Positions 43,255 through 43,863 of a stretch of DNA of 43,863 nt are shown here, piece after piece. The stretch covers positions 1 through 43,863 of the forward strand of contig MSJI02000833.1 of assembly GCA_001931905.2 (NCBI GenBank), given 5' to 3'. Both the position numbers and the translations under genes were made by a program. Source of the stretch: Cladosporium sp. IMV 00045. Taxonomy: Eukaryota; Ascomycota; Dothideomycetes; Cladosporiales; Cladosporiaceae. The first letter of the stretch is position 1, and every line of letters begins with the position of its first letter. The notes below the pieces were generated by a model. The model searched no databases. It had not been told where the DNA came from and worked only from the letters and a program-made list of their open reading frames with translations.

Positions 43255-43863
43255 CTACTTCCCACTCCCCTCACTACTATCAGAGTCGTGCTCCGGCGGC
43301 GTAGCAGCGTACAACATGCCAAGCTGGCGGTTGCTCGCGGTACTCCTCTGCGTGCCCTGACTGCCACGAATGCGCTGAGGTTTCGGCCGTCCGTTCGCGC
43401 CATGCGCCAAACTGCCAGCGGAGAGAAGCCTAGTGCGTTCCGTCGGGATCGCATCTTCAATCGCACCATCCGTCGCATCGATGTCCTCCTCTTCGTCCGC
43501 GATGCTGGGCCCAGAAAGTTCTCCGCGCTTGCCGTTGCGCCGCGCGATGTGGTAGCTGATCGCCAAACCCAACAGCACGCCTTGCAGTATGCCCGTCACC
43601 ACGTAGACGAGCCAAGTGCTCCAGCCGGCCCATCCGACGCGCAACCAGAGGCTGAAAGCGAAGACGAATGCGCCTGGCACTTGTATCAGCATGGTGATGA
43701 TGCTCAGGCTCTTGACGTCGCCGATCTTGAACGTGTAGTATATTTGCGGGAGGTATTGGACGGCTGCGAGAACACCGGCCACGGTGCCGAGGAAGTTTGC
43801 CCAGCCGAGGGTGTGGTTTGGGAAGGAAGCGACCATGGCGACGCTCGTGATGCCGACGAAGAG
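43255..43863 (-). CDS. PQ-loop repeat membrane protein (C-terminal part; N-terminus beyond the window)
   Basis: The frame is open through the window end (first visible codons encode LFVGITSVA), so the Met at 43836 is internal and the protein continues upstream. A PQ-loop motif is visible in AAVQYLPQIYYTFKIGDVKSLSI. It is flanked by hydrophobic helices (WANFLGTVAGVLAA, IQVPGAFVFAFSLW, WLVYVVTGILQGVLLGLAI). PQ-loop proteins are small-solute carriers, often for amino acids at the vacuole or lysosome. The 100-residue tail is hydrophilic and acidic, and carries ERTRLL, a perfect E-x3-LL sorting signal. The other PQ-loop expected in a full protein lies outside the window. Confidence 0.85.
   Translation of the reverse strand, partial: LFVGITSVAMVASFPNHTLGWANFLGTVAGVLAAVQYLPQIYYTFKIGDVKSLSIITMLIQVPGAFVFAFSLWLRVGWAGWSTWLVYVVTGILQGVLLGLAISYHIARRNGKRGELSGPSIADEEEDIDATDGAIEDAIPTERTRLLSAGSLAHGANGRPKPQRIRGSQGTQRSTASNRQLGMLYAATPPEHDSDSSEGSGK

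Overview
The window is nuclear DNA of a filamentous ascomycete, most likely a Dothideomycete. The evidence is short GT-AG introns (about 50-100 nt) with CTAAC/CTGAC-type branch sites, compact intergenic spaces, intron-bearing tRNA genes, and fungal families such as Het-C, Str2-type cystathionine gamma-synthase, a BLI-3-like flavoprotein and a histone H4 variant. The species cannot be fixed from the sequence alone. A 20-N run at 16085-16104 shows this is a draft scaffold.

Layout. 1-11.3 kb is gene-dense housekeeping DNA: the 5' end of cytosolic serine hydroxymethyltransferase (minus), mitochondrial ClpP (plus), the U3 processome protein Utp22 (minus), cystathionine gamma-synthase (plus), a small secreted protein (minus) and an AMMECR1 protein (minus). 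12.0-15.1 kb holds an SDR oxidoreductase and a class II aldolase-like protein. 15.4-21.4 kb is an AT-rich, gene-free island. It contains two diverged copies of a repeat around the assembly gap and is capped on the right by an intron-containing tRNA-Val(CAC). 22.0-27.2 kb holds phosphatidylserine synthase and APC2 (divergent), then a BLI-3-like stress flavoprotein. 27.3-30.4 kb has no recognisable gene. 30.4-33.6 kb has a GH17 cell-wall glucanase and protein-L-isoaspartate methyltransferase, followed at 34.45 kb by a tRNA-Ile(TAT). 35.2-43.9 kb has threonine synthase, a Het-C protein, a long-tailed histone H4 variant, an af470/DUF4188-type membrane protein and the C-terminal part of a PQ-loop transporter cut by the window end.

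How the genes relate. Most are unrelated housekeeping genes, many in divergent or convergent pairs. A loose theme is serine/homoserine chemistry: SHMT, cystathionine gamma-synthase, threonine synthase and phosphatidylserine synthase. They are too scattered to call a cluster.

Most interesting signals: (1) the divergent H4 variant with a duplicated GLGLGKS tail module; (2) an AT island whose dinucleotide pattern (CpG loss with CpA/TpG excess) is opposite to classical RIP and which ends at a tRNA; (3) 232 bp of perfect duplication that stops abruptly beside the gap; (4) a recurrent switch of the coding strand from C-rich to G-rich near the 3' ends of many unrelated genes; (5) a Het-C protein with a metal-site-like H-x3-D-x3-H pattern and a prion-like tail.
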